Assembly: GCA_018062085.1 (NCBI GenBank)
Contig: JAGOSY010000005.1
Coordinates: forward strand, 1 to 64,000
Source: a bacterium
Lineage (GTDB): Bacteria; Cyanobacteriota; Vampirovibrionia; Obscuribacterales; Obscuribacteraceae
DNA length: 64,000 nt
Direction of reading: 5' to 3'
The notes beneath the pieces are model-generated. The model saw only the letters and a list, made by a program, of their open reading frames with translations. It was not told the DNA's origin and ran no database searches. Both the position numbers and the translations under genes were made by a program. Shown here in pieces: positions 1 through 8,493 of the stretch. The first letter of the stretch is position 1; each line of letters opens with the position of its first letter.

Positions 1-116
1 CGCCCACTGGAAAATCTCCGGAGCAAATACTGTTCGGTAATGGGAGCTGGATGAGTCGAGAGGCTCACGTCCAGTTCTGCGAGAGGCTGAGGGGGTAGTT
101 CCCTCGGCCTACTTAC
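1..116 (+). mobile_element. Group II intron, 3' end (domains V and VI)
   Basis: The sequence folds as the end of a bacterial group II intron. Domain V: GAGCTGGA (44-51) pairs with TCCAGTTC (70-77), and GAGTC (53-57) pairs with GGCTC (62-66) around a GAGA tetraloop (58-61), with an ACG bulge at 67-69. Domain VI: the arm 84-93 pairs over 10 bp with 101-110 around GGTAGTT. The 3' splice site is most likely after TTAC at about 116. The intron-encoded reverse transcriptase and domains I-IV lie before the window. The fold is read directly from sequence; the exact splice position is inferred from the usual AC/AT 3' end and from the protein reading frame that continues after it. Confidence 0.82.
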
Positions 117-542
117 CTTCCGGCGGATATTCTGGCTGCATATGTGGCTATCACTGGTATTACTGCCAGCGTTAACCCGCCGCTGTGGCTGGGCTGGGGC
201 GTCTTCGGTGTGCTTCTGGTGCTGACTCCGCTGTATGTTTGCTACGTCAAAACCCAGCCTGCTGGTTTCGTTGCAAGCAAAATGTTCCACTGGCTCACTG
301 CCTGCCTGGCTTTCACGGCCTTCGTGTTCGCGGTCGGTGGTCCATTTGCCACGTTTGAGTGGTACCAACCATATCTAGGCTCGGTGGTATTGATTCTAAC
401 GACACTGATCATCCCTGTGTTGGAAGGGCAATTCTACCCTGGTAATCCTCCGGCTGAGCCTCCTGTCGTGCCTCCGGCTGTACCTCCTGTGATACCTCCG
501 GCTGCCGATCCGGCTACTCCCACGGAGCCGCCGATTTCTTGA
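117..542 (+). CDS. Membrane protein, 3' exon after group II intron (partial)
   Basis: Unrecognised membrane protein with about three hydrophobic segments (LWLGWGVFGVLLVLTPLYV, the WLTACLAFTAFVF region and the VVLILTTLIIPVL region), followed by a Pro-rich tail of PP(A/V)xPP repeats. The only in-frame start here is GTG at 144, with no Shine-Dalgarno sequence. The frame, however, stays open and protein-like (LPADILAAYVAITGI) back to the predicted intron end at about 116, and a stop appears only inside the intron (96-98). I therefore read this as the downstream exon of a gene whose 5' part lies before the window and is joined by splicing. The alternative is a leaderless-like gene starting at 144. 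The stop overlaps the next gene's upstream TTG, so the genes are closely packed. Confidence 0.6.
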   Translation, partial: LPADILAAYVAITGITASVNPPLWLGWGVFGVLLVLTPLYVCYVKTQPAGFVASKMFHWLTACLAFTAFVFAVGGPFATFEWYQPYLGSVVLILTTLIIPVLEGQFYPGNPPAEPPVVPPAVPPVIPPAADPATPTEPPIS

Positions 543-577
543 CTCTGACTCTCACCGAACAGAAAAGAGACCTAAAT

Positions 578-829
578 ATGGATCAGCCGGATTTTGCCCC
601 TCTGCATGAGGCGGCGTATCAAGAGCTTCTTCTGGAGCAGCAGGCCAATACTTCTGATAGTGCTGACTTGGCTGCTGCCACCAAATCTAATTGTGCTGGT
701 TGCGACCATTCGAAAATGGAGCAACCGGACTTCTCGCCTTTGTTTGTCCCGGCTTCCAGTGCTCTGGAGCCTCGGGCAAGTAAGGCCCCATTTGCCAGCC
801 TTGTGGAACGAGATAGGTTCCTCTGGTGA
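578..829 (+). CDS. Small hypothetical protein with repeated (M)xQPDFxPL motif
   Basis: Encodes 83 residues from ATG 578, which follows an AAGAGA-type ribosome site; a TTG at 539 would overlap the previous gene. The protein has the nonapeptide MDQPDFAPL at its start and MEQPDFSPL about 45 residues later, with a CAGCDH (CxxC) motif between them. That pattern suggests an internal duplication and perhaps a metal or disulfide site. No signal peptide or membrane segment is visible and I do not recognise a family. It sits between a membrane protein and a lipoprotein in the same direction, probably one transcription unit. Confidence 0.5.
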   Translation: MDQPDFAPLHEAAYQELLLEQQANTSDSADLAAATKSNCAGCDHSKMEQPDFSPLFVPASSALEPRASKAPFASLVERDRFLW

Positions 830-849
830 GGCAAAAGAAAGGAAAAAGT

Positions 850-1437
850 ATGAGAGTATCCTCTCTAATTCTCGCGGCACTTGCCGCGCTAACTCTTGGC
901 GGTTGTGCTGTGGCACCGTCAGTGCGAGTTCACCCCCTCACAGCTGGTCAGCCCACTGTCGTTGACCTAGACGCATCGGCAAGAGGCATCATCATGGTTC
1001 CCAAGCCCGATGGCAAAGGAATGGCAGTCTGTTCTGAGCCCAGTCCAGACGTTGCGATGTCGGCTGTGGCAAGCATGCTGGCCCAGGTCAAACTGGACAA
1101 TCCGAATGTTGATGTTAAAACGCAGCTGGATTTCCAGACGGCGGTTATTGACTTGGCTCGGAGGTCACAGTTCATCAGCTTCCAACGGGAGAGCCTGTTT
1201 AGGCTTTGCGAACAGGGCATGAATCAGAACTTGAGTTCTGAACAGATCTTCGTATTGTATCAGCAGGTGCTGCAGACTTCGCTCAAGTTGGCGGAAGCTG
1301 AGTTGGCGAAGAACAAGGCAGATCTGGCCAAGGCCTTGAAAGACCCGGCGGTTCGAAAGCTCTGGAATCAGCTGGTGGACGAGCCGGTTTCGCTGACACC
1401 TCTGGTGGTGCCTAGAGTAGCGCCGAAGAAGAAGTAG
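850..1437 (+). CDS. Putative lipoprotein, coiled-coil C-terminus
   Basis: 195 residues from ATG 850, preceded by the purine-rich ribosome site AAAGAAAGGAAAAA. A GTG at 826 is possible but would put residues in front of the signal peptide. MRVSSLILAALAALTLGGC is a lipoprotein signal peptide with lipobox LGGC, so the mature protein should be membrane anchored at Cys19. The rest is mostly helical: residues of about 110-175 (LSSEQIFVLYQQVLQTSLKL, then Lys/Glu/Ala-rich) look like a coiled coil, ending in a basic KKK tail. No family recognised. It is the last gene of the small unit that begins with the intron-split membrane protein. Confidence 0.72.
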   Translation: MRVSSLILAALAALTLGGCAVAPSVRVHPLTAGQPTVVDLDASARGIIMVPKPDGKGMAVCSEPSPDVAMSAVASMLAQVKLDNPNVDVKTQLDFQTAVIDLARRSQFISFQRESLFRLCEQGMNQNLSSEQIFVLYQQVLQTSLKLAEAELAKNKADLAKALKDPAVRKLWNQLVDEPVSLTPLVVPRVAPKKK

Positions 1438-1480
1438 TTCCTTCAGATTTCGTGAAGGCAAGAGCAGATAAGGGTGAAGA

Positions 1481-1657
1481 GTGGCTGATAGAGCTAGGAA
1501 ATCAAGCGCAGATAAGGCTAGGAAATCAAGGTCAGAGAACGACCGATTAGATATTGACTTCGTGCCGATTTCTTCGCTATGCCCCAAAACCCAAACCAAG
1601 CAACTCTCTCCAACCCACAGCCCTCTTCCTCGCAACCATTTATTCAGCATTCAGTAA
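1481..1657 (+). CDS. Possible small basic peptide (58 aa)
   Basis: A 58-codon reading frame from GTG 1481 with AAGGG at 1470-1474, well placed as a ribosome site. The N-terminus is a doubled octad (ADRARKSS / ADKARKSR), encoded by a 24-bp-spaced direct repeat (GCTAGGAAATCAAG at 1493 and 1517); the rest is Pro/Ser-rich. No known family. It lies in the 370-bp gap before the RHS locus; the rest of that gap (1438-1480, 1658-1809) shows nothing I can assign. It may be chance, since the repeat itself could create the frame. Confidence 0.3.
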   Translation: MADRARKSSADKARKSRSENDRLDIDFVPISSLCPKTQTKQLSPTHSPLPRNHLFSIQ

Positions 1658-1809
1658 TTAGCCGTTTCGCGGCTGAGTTAGATCCGATTTTGCTAAACCC
1701 AAGATCCCTTCCTCCAAATAACTTCGACTAAGCAGCTCCAAAGTGACTGCTAGCCGACCAATCAAACATACCCAAACACACGCTCTTAATTTAGAGCTAA
1801 GGAATCACC

Positions 1810-1926
1810 ATGACATTCACATACGACAATCTCGGCAGACTAGTCTCCATCACATATTTCGACGGCAAAACCGTGATTTTTGCATACGACACCTGCGGCA
1901 ACAGAACCAGCGTCGTCTCAACTTGA
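1810..1926 (+). CDS. YD-repeat micro-protein (38 aa)
   Basis: ATG 1810 has a good ribosome site (AAGGA at 1799-1803). The 38-residue product begins MTFTYDNLGRLVSIT and continues with YFDGKT, then FAYDTCGNRTSV. That is one complete RHS/YD unit (YDxxGRLxxIxY...G) plus the YDxxGNR start of the next. It lies 77 bp upstream of the giant RHS gene in the same direction. Either it is a genuine stand-alone YD-repeat peptide or the last remnant of an older RHS gene; the intact start, ribosome site and stop favour a translated product. Family identity is clear from the motif; function is unknown. Confidence 0.6.
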   Translation: MTFTYDNLGRLVSITYFDGKTVIFAYDTCGNRTSVVST

Positions 1927-2003
1927 TGCGCTCACTGTGCGCATCTCAGCAGATCAAGACCCGCGAACAAACAATCAATCAAGAAATAACCTAGGAAAAG
2001 CAA

Positions 2004-5000
2004 ATGCTTACTAACAAACGCAAAACCTTCCCCGTCGGCGGCTCCATCGCCCCCGGCAACTCCCCACTGCAAGGCCGCATGCACGCCATGAGCCCTGCCG
2101 ACTCCAAGCCTATGATTGAAGGCCGCCAACAGCCCAAGAAAGTCTTCGACATGAAGGCTATCCCAGCTCTCAGGCAGCAAGAAGCAGCTCTGCTTGCTGC
2201 TCAGCAAACCGGCAGCTCGTCAGCCTCTCTGAAGACCCTGGCTGGTCCGATGTCTCTCATGTCCAACCAGAGTGTGCCAGATATTGCTGCTTTGGCAGCT
2301 GCCCTGGACAACGATGTGGACAAGATTTACCAGTATGTAACTAATAACACTGGATACATAAATACGTATGGCAGCCAAAAAGGAGCCTTGACCACTTTAA
2401 TTGAGCACTATGGAAACAGCTTTGACCAAGCGGCGCTCATGGTGGCCCTCTTGTGTGCTGCTGGCAAAACTGCCAATTTCATGTTCGGCCAACTCAAGCT
2501 CACCCCTGCTGAGGCTGGCGCCTGGCTTGGCACTGACCCCAACAACGTCTGGGCCTCGCGCAACCTGCTGGGCAACGGCGGTGTGCCAGTCGACGTCATC
2601 TGGGACGGCGTTAACTTTGTCTACTTCCTCACCCTCAGCCATTGCTGGGTGAAAGTTGACGTAACTGGCTCTGGCGACTGGTTTGTGTTCGACCCGGCCT
2701 TCAAGTCGCACACATTTACTGCTGGCGTTGACTTGGCCACCATCACCGGCTTCAACGCTACTACCTTCACGAACTCGGTAATGTCTGGCGCAACGGTCAC
2801 CGCCGACTCTTACCAGAACCTCAATACGGCGAACTTGAACAGTCAGATCGTCACCCTCAACGACAACCTGATCACATGGATCACGAATAACAATCCTGAC
2901 GCCACTTTGAAGGACCTTATCGGAGGCAAAGAAATCGTTCCGGTCACTGGTGTTGTGCGCAACACATCGCTGCCCTACCAAGACTCAAGCGTCACTCCCA
3001 CCGAGTGGACAGCCATTCCGAACTCCTACAAGACCACCTTGCAAGTGCAGTTCGATACTATTGATGAGACCTTCTACTCTGAAGACATCTCAAGCAAGAA
3101 CCTGACCCTGTTCTTCAACGGCGCACTTGAAGCTGAATTGCGGCTTGATGGCACACTGCTTGCCACCAGCACGGCTCAAGGTGTGGGCACTTGGAACTCG
3201 GCACTACTCACTGTCAATCACCCGTATGCGGTGACCTGGGCCAACCAGAGCTTCTGGCAGCGCGTTTGGGCAGGCGATTACTACTTGATCGCTCATGCTT
3301 GGGGCAACTCGACGCCAGATATGGCGTACATGCACCAGAAGCTTTTGAACGACAACCGTCTGGCCGGGATGACTGATAGTGACCCTGGTGTGATTGGTGA
3401 GTCGCTGGCTGTGCTCTGGCACAACTGGAGCGCTCAGAAGTCGATCATGTGCAGCATGATCGGTCAGCTCAATGGCTGCGTTAGTGTTCTGCACCACCAG
3501 CTCGGTATGGTTGGTCACGGCGAAGCGCCTTTCACCGACCTTGGTGGCATTGTCTGGTCGACTTCGGCCCTCGACAATGACTACAACAAGGTAGCCGCAG
3601 CAGATACTGTCATTGCCATGCGCGGCATTGGCTTTGAATCGGGCACGCTCAATCAGGTGCCAGGCACAAGTGCTGTTAGCTCTAACAACGTCATCAGTCA
3701 GGCCAATGCTGCTGGTCAGAAGCTCTTCATCGCCAAGAGTGCCAACTGGGCCACTGTGCGGCCGCAGTTGCTGAACTATGACACAGCTGACCTCGACAAC
3801 TTGACGGCCTGGTACATCAACAACGGCTGGTCGCTGCTCATTCACGAAGATGGGCACACTGTCCAGAACTCTTACGAGGGCTATGGTATTTATGCCATCC
3901 CCCCTGGTGGCGGTTGCGTTGGCCTTATTAACGGCATGTTGCTTGGCGGTGGTGGTGATACCGTGATGTCGGTATCTGCAAACAACACCAATTCGGCCTA
4001 CAACCAAGCGCCGATGGACAACCTTGACCGGGTAGAAGTAGGTACGAAAGTTGAACATCGGCTTGACTTTGTCACTGACAAGTTGACCGGCAAACTGCGT
4101 TATCGCCACGCTGACATTTCTATTGGCAATGGTGTTGGCGCACTTGAGTTTGTGCGCTCGTATAGCACTGGCGATGCTGGCATAGTGAGCGAAGTTGGAC
4201 GGGGCTGGCGGCACAACTACATGATTTCTGTTGAGGTTCAGAACCAGAGTTATGCCTCATTCTTGGACTATAACAACCCGCAGCCGCCGCTTGGTCAGCA
4301 TGCTGGTCTTTCGGCTTCTGGGCCGGTAGTTCATGCATACATTCAACTTCTGTTGGCGCCTAGTGCTGCTAACCCTGGCGGCTTTGCAATTAGTGCGATT
4401 ACGACCACTGAAGCAAGCAAGCTGCTCACCAGCAACATTGCCATTGTGCGCGATGGCGACAAGAGCTACACCTTTACCAAGCTGCTCAACGGTAGCTACA
4501 TCCCGCCCAAGGGTGTATCGATGATGCTGACGAAGAATGTCGATCACTTTGTCATGCAGAGCTTTGAAGGAGTGCGCTATACCTTCACCAACTGGGCGTT
4601 GAACAAGACTCGCATTTCAAAGATTGAGTGGCCGAGCTATGGCCCGACTGCTCGCGGGCTGAACTTCACCTATGGAGGCGGTGGCCCTGAGTTCTATCTG
4701 ACTCAGGTGAGCAGCAATGGCGGTCGCTACATCAATTTCACCTACGATCTAATTGGTGGGTTGGTGCCTTACCTGAAGACTGCAACAAGTTCGAGTGGGC
4801 TTGTTTGCAACTATGTGATTGATACGGCAACCACGGGCTTGATGACTTCTGCCAGTGATTCGAGCGGGTTTTCAACAACCTACGAATATGACAGCCAGAG
4901 GCGCATGTTCCGCTACACGCGGCCAGATTATCAATGCTCGGTGCAATACGACGCTCAAGATCGCGTTTCATCGCAGACGAACCCTGGCTACACTCTGCAG

Positions 5001-7919
5001 TTCTCCTATGGCGATACCGTGACCATGAGCGGTGGTCCAGAAGGCAGCGTGTCCACGAAATTCAACGCCGATGGTCAGCCAGTAGAGATGACCACTCAGG
5101 CTGGTACCACGAAGTTTCGCTACGATGGACTTGGGCGGCTCAGCTGGAAGCAGATGCCAGGCCTCGACACCATTGATTACCAGTACGATTTGAACAATCG
5201 TGTGGTGCAAGAGATTCACACACCTGGCCCAGGTGGTGGCTTAACGCAGACTCAGACCTACGGCTATGTCAGTTCGGGGCTGTTCAGCAGCTGGACTAGC
5301 CGGACTGATGAGCGCGGCCAGAACTGGAGTCGCACGATTGATGCCAACGGCCGCATTCTCACCCAGACTGGTCCGACTGGCACGAAGACGATGACCTATA
5401 CGGCTCATGGTGATTTGGCTACTTCGACGGATGAAACAGGTATCGTCACGACCTATACCTACTCAGGCTTGCCTGGAGACTTGAGCTCAATGGTCGTTGA
5501 TGCTGGCGTTGGCAGGCTCAATCTGACCAGTAGCTTCAGTTATGATTCAACGGGCAACAGGACAGGGTCGACGAATGCCCGTGGTTTTAGCAAAACCATG
5601 ACCTACGACAATTCTCGTCGGGTGCTCAGCATCACCGAGAACGGCTTGAGCGGCTATGTCACCAATATCGGTTACGATGTCTACGGCAACGTGATTTCGA
5701 CTGCAAAGCAGTACGGAAACGTTCTTCAGTGGCAGACGACAACGGCCACCTACTCTGGAATTGGCGATCTGCTGACCACGACAGACCCCATGGGCTTTGT
5801 CACGACTCATGCGTACAATGCGCTTGGACAGCGCATTTCGACGACCGATCCAGAGCTGCGGCAGCGCCAATTCCAATATGACAGTGCGGGCAGATTGCTT
5901 GTGCTGATCGACGCCAATGGAGTGGCCGAAGAGACCAGAACGTACAACGCGGCTGGTTATTTGGACTCGATCAAAGACGCTCGCAACAACTTGACGACCA
6001 TTTCCCGAGACGGTTTTGGCCGAGCGCTTCAGGTCAACTACCCCGACAGCAGCTTCGAGGCCTATACCTTTGATGTTAGCGGCAACCCGCTCACACACCG
6101 CATGCGCAATGCCAACGTGATCACAAACACGTTTGATGCGCTGGGAAGAATCGCCACCAAGTCGCCGCAAGGTCAAGCTGTAGTAACTTTCAGCTATGAC
6201 AATGCCAGCCGCCTCTTGTCAGTCAGTACCCCAGTGGTTTCTGGCAACCCGGCAAGTGGTGTTTTCTCTCACGGCTATGACACCGCCGGCAGGCTCATTT
6301 CTGAGACCAACCCGCAGGCTCAAGTGATGGGCTACACCCTTGACGCCAATGGCAATACCACCCGCATCACGCACCCAGGCGGCTATTTCGTCGATCGAGT
6401 GTATGACCAACTCGATCGCTTGACCAACATCAAGCTCAATGGTTCTGCCAACAGCTCAGTAGTTTTCGGGTACGACCAACTCTCGCGCAGGACAAGCAAG
6501 AACTACCTGAATGGGGCCAACACGACCTATTCTTACGACCTCGGCAACAACCTGTTGACGATGAATATTGCCTTCGTGGGCAGTGCCTGCAACTGGACCT
6601 ACACTTACAACAAAGTGCACCAGATGCTGTCTCAGAACTGCTCTGACACTAGCTATTACTGGCGGGCAACGGCAGGCACAGTGAACTATGCGGCAGCCAA
6701 CAACTTGAACCAGTACCCTCAAGTTGGTGCTCTGGCAGCCACGTACAACACTCTTGGGGCCTTGGCCACGTACAATTCGTGGACTTATTCTTATAACACG
6801 GAGCAGATGCTCACTGCTGCCACTAAGACTGGTACCAGTGCATCTTTCGTGTACGATCCCAAACTGCGGCAGATTCAGAAGACGGTCGGCAGCACCAAGA
6901 CCAAGTACGTCTACTCTGGCTCGCACATGATGGAGGAACGCAACGGTGCAACCAATGCCCTCACTCGCCGCTATGTCTTTGCTGGTGGTGAAGAGCCCGT
7001 CTTGCAGATGACCTCTGCTGGCGTGGTTACTTACATTCACCACGACCACCACGGCTCGGTGATTGCGCAGTCAAATGCCACCACTGGTGCTGTCGGCAAC
7101 AAGTACAAGTATGGCCCCTTCGGCGAGAGCGCAGCGACTCTGCCTGGCACAACGATTGGCTACACGGGCCAACGTTATGACACTGAGCTTGGGCTCTACC
7201 ACTACAAGGCACGGTATTTCCACCAAGGGTTAGGCCGTTTTCTCCAGCCTGACCCGATTGGTTACAAGGCTGGCATGAACTTGTATGCCTACTGCTCAAA
7301 CGATGGGCTGAATCATACTGACCCTGATGGGTTGGAGGAAATGAATCAGTTTATAAAGGCCGTGGGTGACAACATCGACGCGATCGGTTTTGTCTCTGGA
7401 GTAGCAGCTGTTGGTGCTCTAGTATACGGCTCAGCTGCTGTGGGTCTTGGTGCCGGAGCTGGGATGGTTGGGATGGGCGCAGCCGGTGGGCGCGTGGCAG
7501 TAGCTGGCGGCGGCGGAATGTGGGCACTCAATCAAATGCAGCGCGGAGTAGTAGCAGAAACGAGAATCGGTAAAAATCTGCCTGGAAACATGAAAGTAAT
7601 CGACAATTTCGAGAGGTCCACAGGGGTGGCAGCAAGCATCAAAAGTATGGATCTTGTAAATAGCAAAACTTATCAATCCGCGGAAGGAGTGGCAAGAGCT
7701 ATCACAAGAAATGCTGCCAAAGTCTCAAACTACATTGGTACAAATGGAAACGAACTAGGCCACACAATTAAAGCCGCTGAAATACTGCATCGTCAGCTTG
7801 ACGTTACGGTAAACTCAATGGGGACTGCTGCTCAACAATCTGGTATTCTGAAGGCTGTAAATAACGCAGCTGGGATGACACCACCGGTGAATGTAAAAAT
7901 ACACTGGGATAATAAGTAG
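2004..7919 (+). CDS. RHS-repeat polymorphic toxin: transglutaminase-like N-terminus, CdiA-type nuclease C-terminus
   Basis: 1971 residues from ATG 2004 (ribosome site AGGAAAAG). No obvious signal peptide. Residues of about 100-235 resemble a transglutaminase-like Cys protease fold, with a possible triad C151 (ALLCAAG), H213 (SHCWVKV) and D230 (FDPAFK). From about 680 the protein is an RHS shell: an HADISIGNG segment, many YDxxGR/GNxxxxT repeats, and the conserved core around 1700-1777 (GRFLQPDPIGY..NLYAY..DPDGL), the usual self-cleavage boundary. The variable tip (about 1778-1971) has a Gly/Ala-rich hydrophobic stretch, then E1852, D1867 and SIK1878-1880 in a TGVAASIKSMDL context, resembling the restriction-endonuclease-fold CdiA toxins of the EC869 type. 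Base composition becomes AT-richer in the tip, as expected for exchanged toxin domains. The immunity gene follows. The toxin family call is from memory of motifs. Confidence 0.88.
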   Translation: MLTNKRKTFPVGGSIAPGNSPLQGRMHAMSPADSKPMIEGRQQPKKVFDMKAIPALRQQEAALLAAQQTGSSSASLKTLAGPMSLMSNQSVPDIAALAAALDNDVDKIYQYVTNNTGYINTYGSQKGALTTLIEHYGNSFDQAALMVALLCAAGKTANFMFGQLKLTPAEAGAWLGTDPNNVWASRNLLGNGGVPVDVIWDGVNFVYFLTLSHCWVKVDVTGSGDWFVFDPAFKSHTFTAGVDLATITGFNATTFTNSVMSGATVTADSYQNLNTANLNSQIVTLNDNLITWITNNNPDATLKDLIGGKEIVPVTGVVRNTSLPYQDSSVTPTEWTAIPNSYKTTLQVQFDTIDETFYSEDISSKNLTLFFNGALEAELRLDGTLLATSTAQGVGTWNSALLTVNHPYAVTWANQSFWQRVWAGDYYLIAHAWGNSTPDMAYMHQKLLNDNRLAGMTDSDPGVIGESLAVLWHNWSAQKSIMCSMIGQLNGCVSVLHHQLGMVGHGEAPFTDLGGIVWSTSALDNDYNKVAAADTVIAMRGIGFESGTLNQVPGTSAVSSNNVISQANAAGQKLFIAKSANWATVRPQLLNYDTADLDNLTAWYINNGWSLLIHEDGHTVQNSYEGYGIYAIPPGGGCVGLINGMLLGGGGDTVMSVSANNTNSAYNQAPMDNLDRVEVGTKVEHRLDFVTDKLTGKLRYRHADISIGNGVGALEFVRSYSTGDAGIVSEVGRGWRHNYMISVEVQNQSYASFLDYNNPQPPLGQHAGLSASGPVVHAYIQLLLAPSAANPGGFAISAITTTEASKLLTSNIAIVRDGDKSYTFTKLLNGSYIPPKGVSMMLTKNVDHFVMQSFEGVRYTFTNWALNKTRISKIEWPSYGPTARGLNFTYGGGGPEFYLTQVSSNGGRYINFTYDLIGGLVPYLKTATSSSGLVCNYVIDTATTGLMTSASDSSGFSTTYEYDSQRRMFRYTRPDYQCSVQYDAQDRVSSQTNPGYTLQFSYGDTVTMSGGPEGSVSTKFNADGQPVEMTTQAGTTKFRYDGLGRLSWKQMPGLDTIDYQYDLNNRVVQEIHTPGPGGGLTQTQTYGYVSSGLFSSWTSRTDERGQNWSRTIDANGRILTQTGPTGTKTMTYTAHGDLATSTDETGIVTTYTYSGLPGDLSSMVVDAGVGRLNLTSSFSYDSTGNRTGSTNARGFSKTMTYDNSRRVLSITENGLSGYVTNIGYDVYGNVISTAKQYGNVLQWQTTTATYSGIGDLLTTTDPMGFVTTHAYNALGQRISTTDPELRQRQFQYDSAGRLLVLIDANGVAEETRTYNAAGYLDSIKDARNNLTTISRDGFGRALQVNYPDSSFEAYTFDVSGNPLTHRMRNANVITNTFDALGRIATKSPQGQAVVTFSYDNASRLLSVSTPVVSGNPASGVFSHGYDTAGRLISETNPQAQVMGYTLDANGNTTRITHPGGYFVDRVYDQLDRLTNIKLNGSANSSVVFGYDQLSRRTSKNYLNGANTTYSYDLGNNLLTMNIAFVGSACNWTYTYNKVHQMLSQNCSDTSYYWRATAGTVNYAAANNLNQYPQVGALAATYNTLGALATYNSWTYSYNTEQMLTAATKTGTSASFVYDPKLRQIQKTVGSTKTKYVYSGSHMMEERNGATNALTRRYVFAGGEEPVLQMTSAGVVTYIHHDHHGSVIAQSNATTGAVGNKYKYGPFGESAATLPGTTIGYTGQRYDTELGLYHYKARYFHQGLGRFLQPDPIGYKAGMNLYAYCSNDGLNHTDPDGLEEMNQFIKAVGDNIDAIGFVSGVAAVGALVYGSAAVGLGAGAGMVGMGAAGGRVAVAGGGGMWALNQMQRGVVAETRIGKNLPGNMKVIDNFERSTGVAASIKSMDLVNSKTYQSAEGVARAITRNAAKVSNYIGTNGNELGHTIKAAEILHRQLDVTVNSMGTAAQQSGILKAVNNAAGMTPPVNVKIHWDNK

Positions 7920-7936
7920 GAGCTTGGCATTAAGAG

Positions 7937-8362
7937 ATGCATCGAAGGCAAGCATACATTCACGTTAGGAACCGTAAGCTCTATATAACAGGGTTGTCTT
8001 CAACGCCCTATAGTGGATGGATTATATGTGGACCAGTTTGGGTCTCAGAGCAAGACGATCCTGAATTGAGCTCAATAGTCCTGAATGCGCTATCGCATTC
8101 GAAGTATCTAGAGGCCGCGGGTAAAGAAGCTTTGGCGCTGGTCAGTAAAGAAATATTGGCAGCAGCAAAAGTGAAATCATGGAAGGAGTTTTCTCGGAAT
8201 TCTAAGCATGTATATGTGGTTGACAACAGCGGAGCCCTGACCTTAGAACCTAGTATTGCAGATCCTACCTTTGAAACCATAGGTAAGAACTTTATTGAGT
8301 GTAGCTTGGATGACGATACTCTGCCGGAGCTTTTGATTCGCGCCATTGACCTAGCGGAGTGA
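7937..8362 (+). CDS. Putative immunity protein for the RHS/CdiA-type toxin tip
   Basis: 141-residue soluble acidic protein, 17 bp after the RHS gene, starting at ATG 7937. Position and size are those of a cognate immunity protein. The sequence features (N-terminal R-x-AYIHVRNRKLYI, GPVWVSEQDDPEL, an AAAKVKSWKEFSRNSKHV helix and an acidic C-terminus) resemble the CdiI immunity proteins paired with EC869-type CdiA nuclease tips. Its AT-rich codon use matches the toxin tip rather than the RHS shell, so the two probably travel together. Transcription ends at the strong terminators just downstream. Confidence 0.72.
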   Translation: MHRRQAYIHVRNRKLYITGLSSTPYSGWIICGPVWVSEQDDPELSSIVLNALSHSKYLEAAGKEALALVSKEILAAAKVKSWKEFSRNSKHVYVVDNSGALTLEPSIADPTFETIGKNFIECSLDDDTLPELLIRAIDLAE

Positions 8363-8420
8363 TTTAACTAACTTTGCATGGCAAAACCACTAGAAAGTTC
8401 TTATGAAGTGAGTTAACTTA

Positions 8421-8461
8421 CAGTCGCTCCTCTCTTAGTTGGAAGGAGCGACTGTTTTTTT
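8421..8461 (+). terminator. Rho-independent terminator after immunity gene
   Basis: Perfect 10-bp stem CAGTCGCTCC (8421-8430) / GGAGCGACTG (8445-8454) followed by eight T. It closes the RHS-immunity transcript. Confidence 0.9.
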
Positions 8462-8493
8462 TGTGCCACTCTCAGCGGTGGCACATTTTTTTT
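8462..8493 (+). terminator. Second, tandem Rho-independent terminator
   Basis: Perfect 8-bp stem TGTGCCAC (8462-8469) / GTGGCACA (8478-8485) followed by TTTTTTTT. It begins at the T-run of the previous terminator, giving a double stop between the toxin locus and the gene-poor scar. Confidence 0.85.

Noticed and set aside
1165..1650. 161-codon minus-strand frame across the lipoprotein gene
   Set aside because: Shadow of the lipoprotein coding frame and of the 24-bp repeat (it reads LDFLALSA twice); no start signal.
3204..4214. 336-codon open frame antisense to the RHS gene
   Set aside because: It lies fully inside the RHS gene. Its length follows from the C-rich third positions there; the sequence shows no domain or ribosome site.
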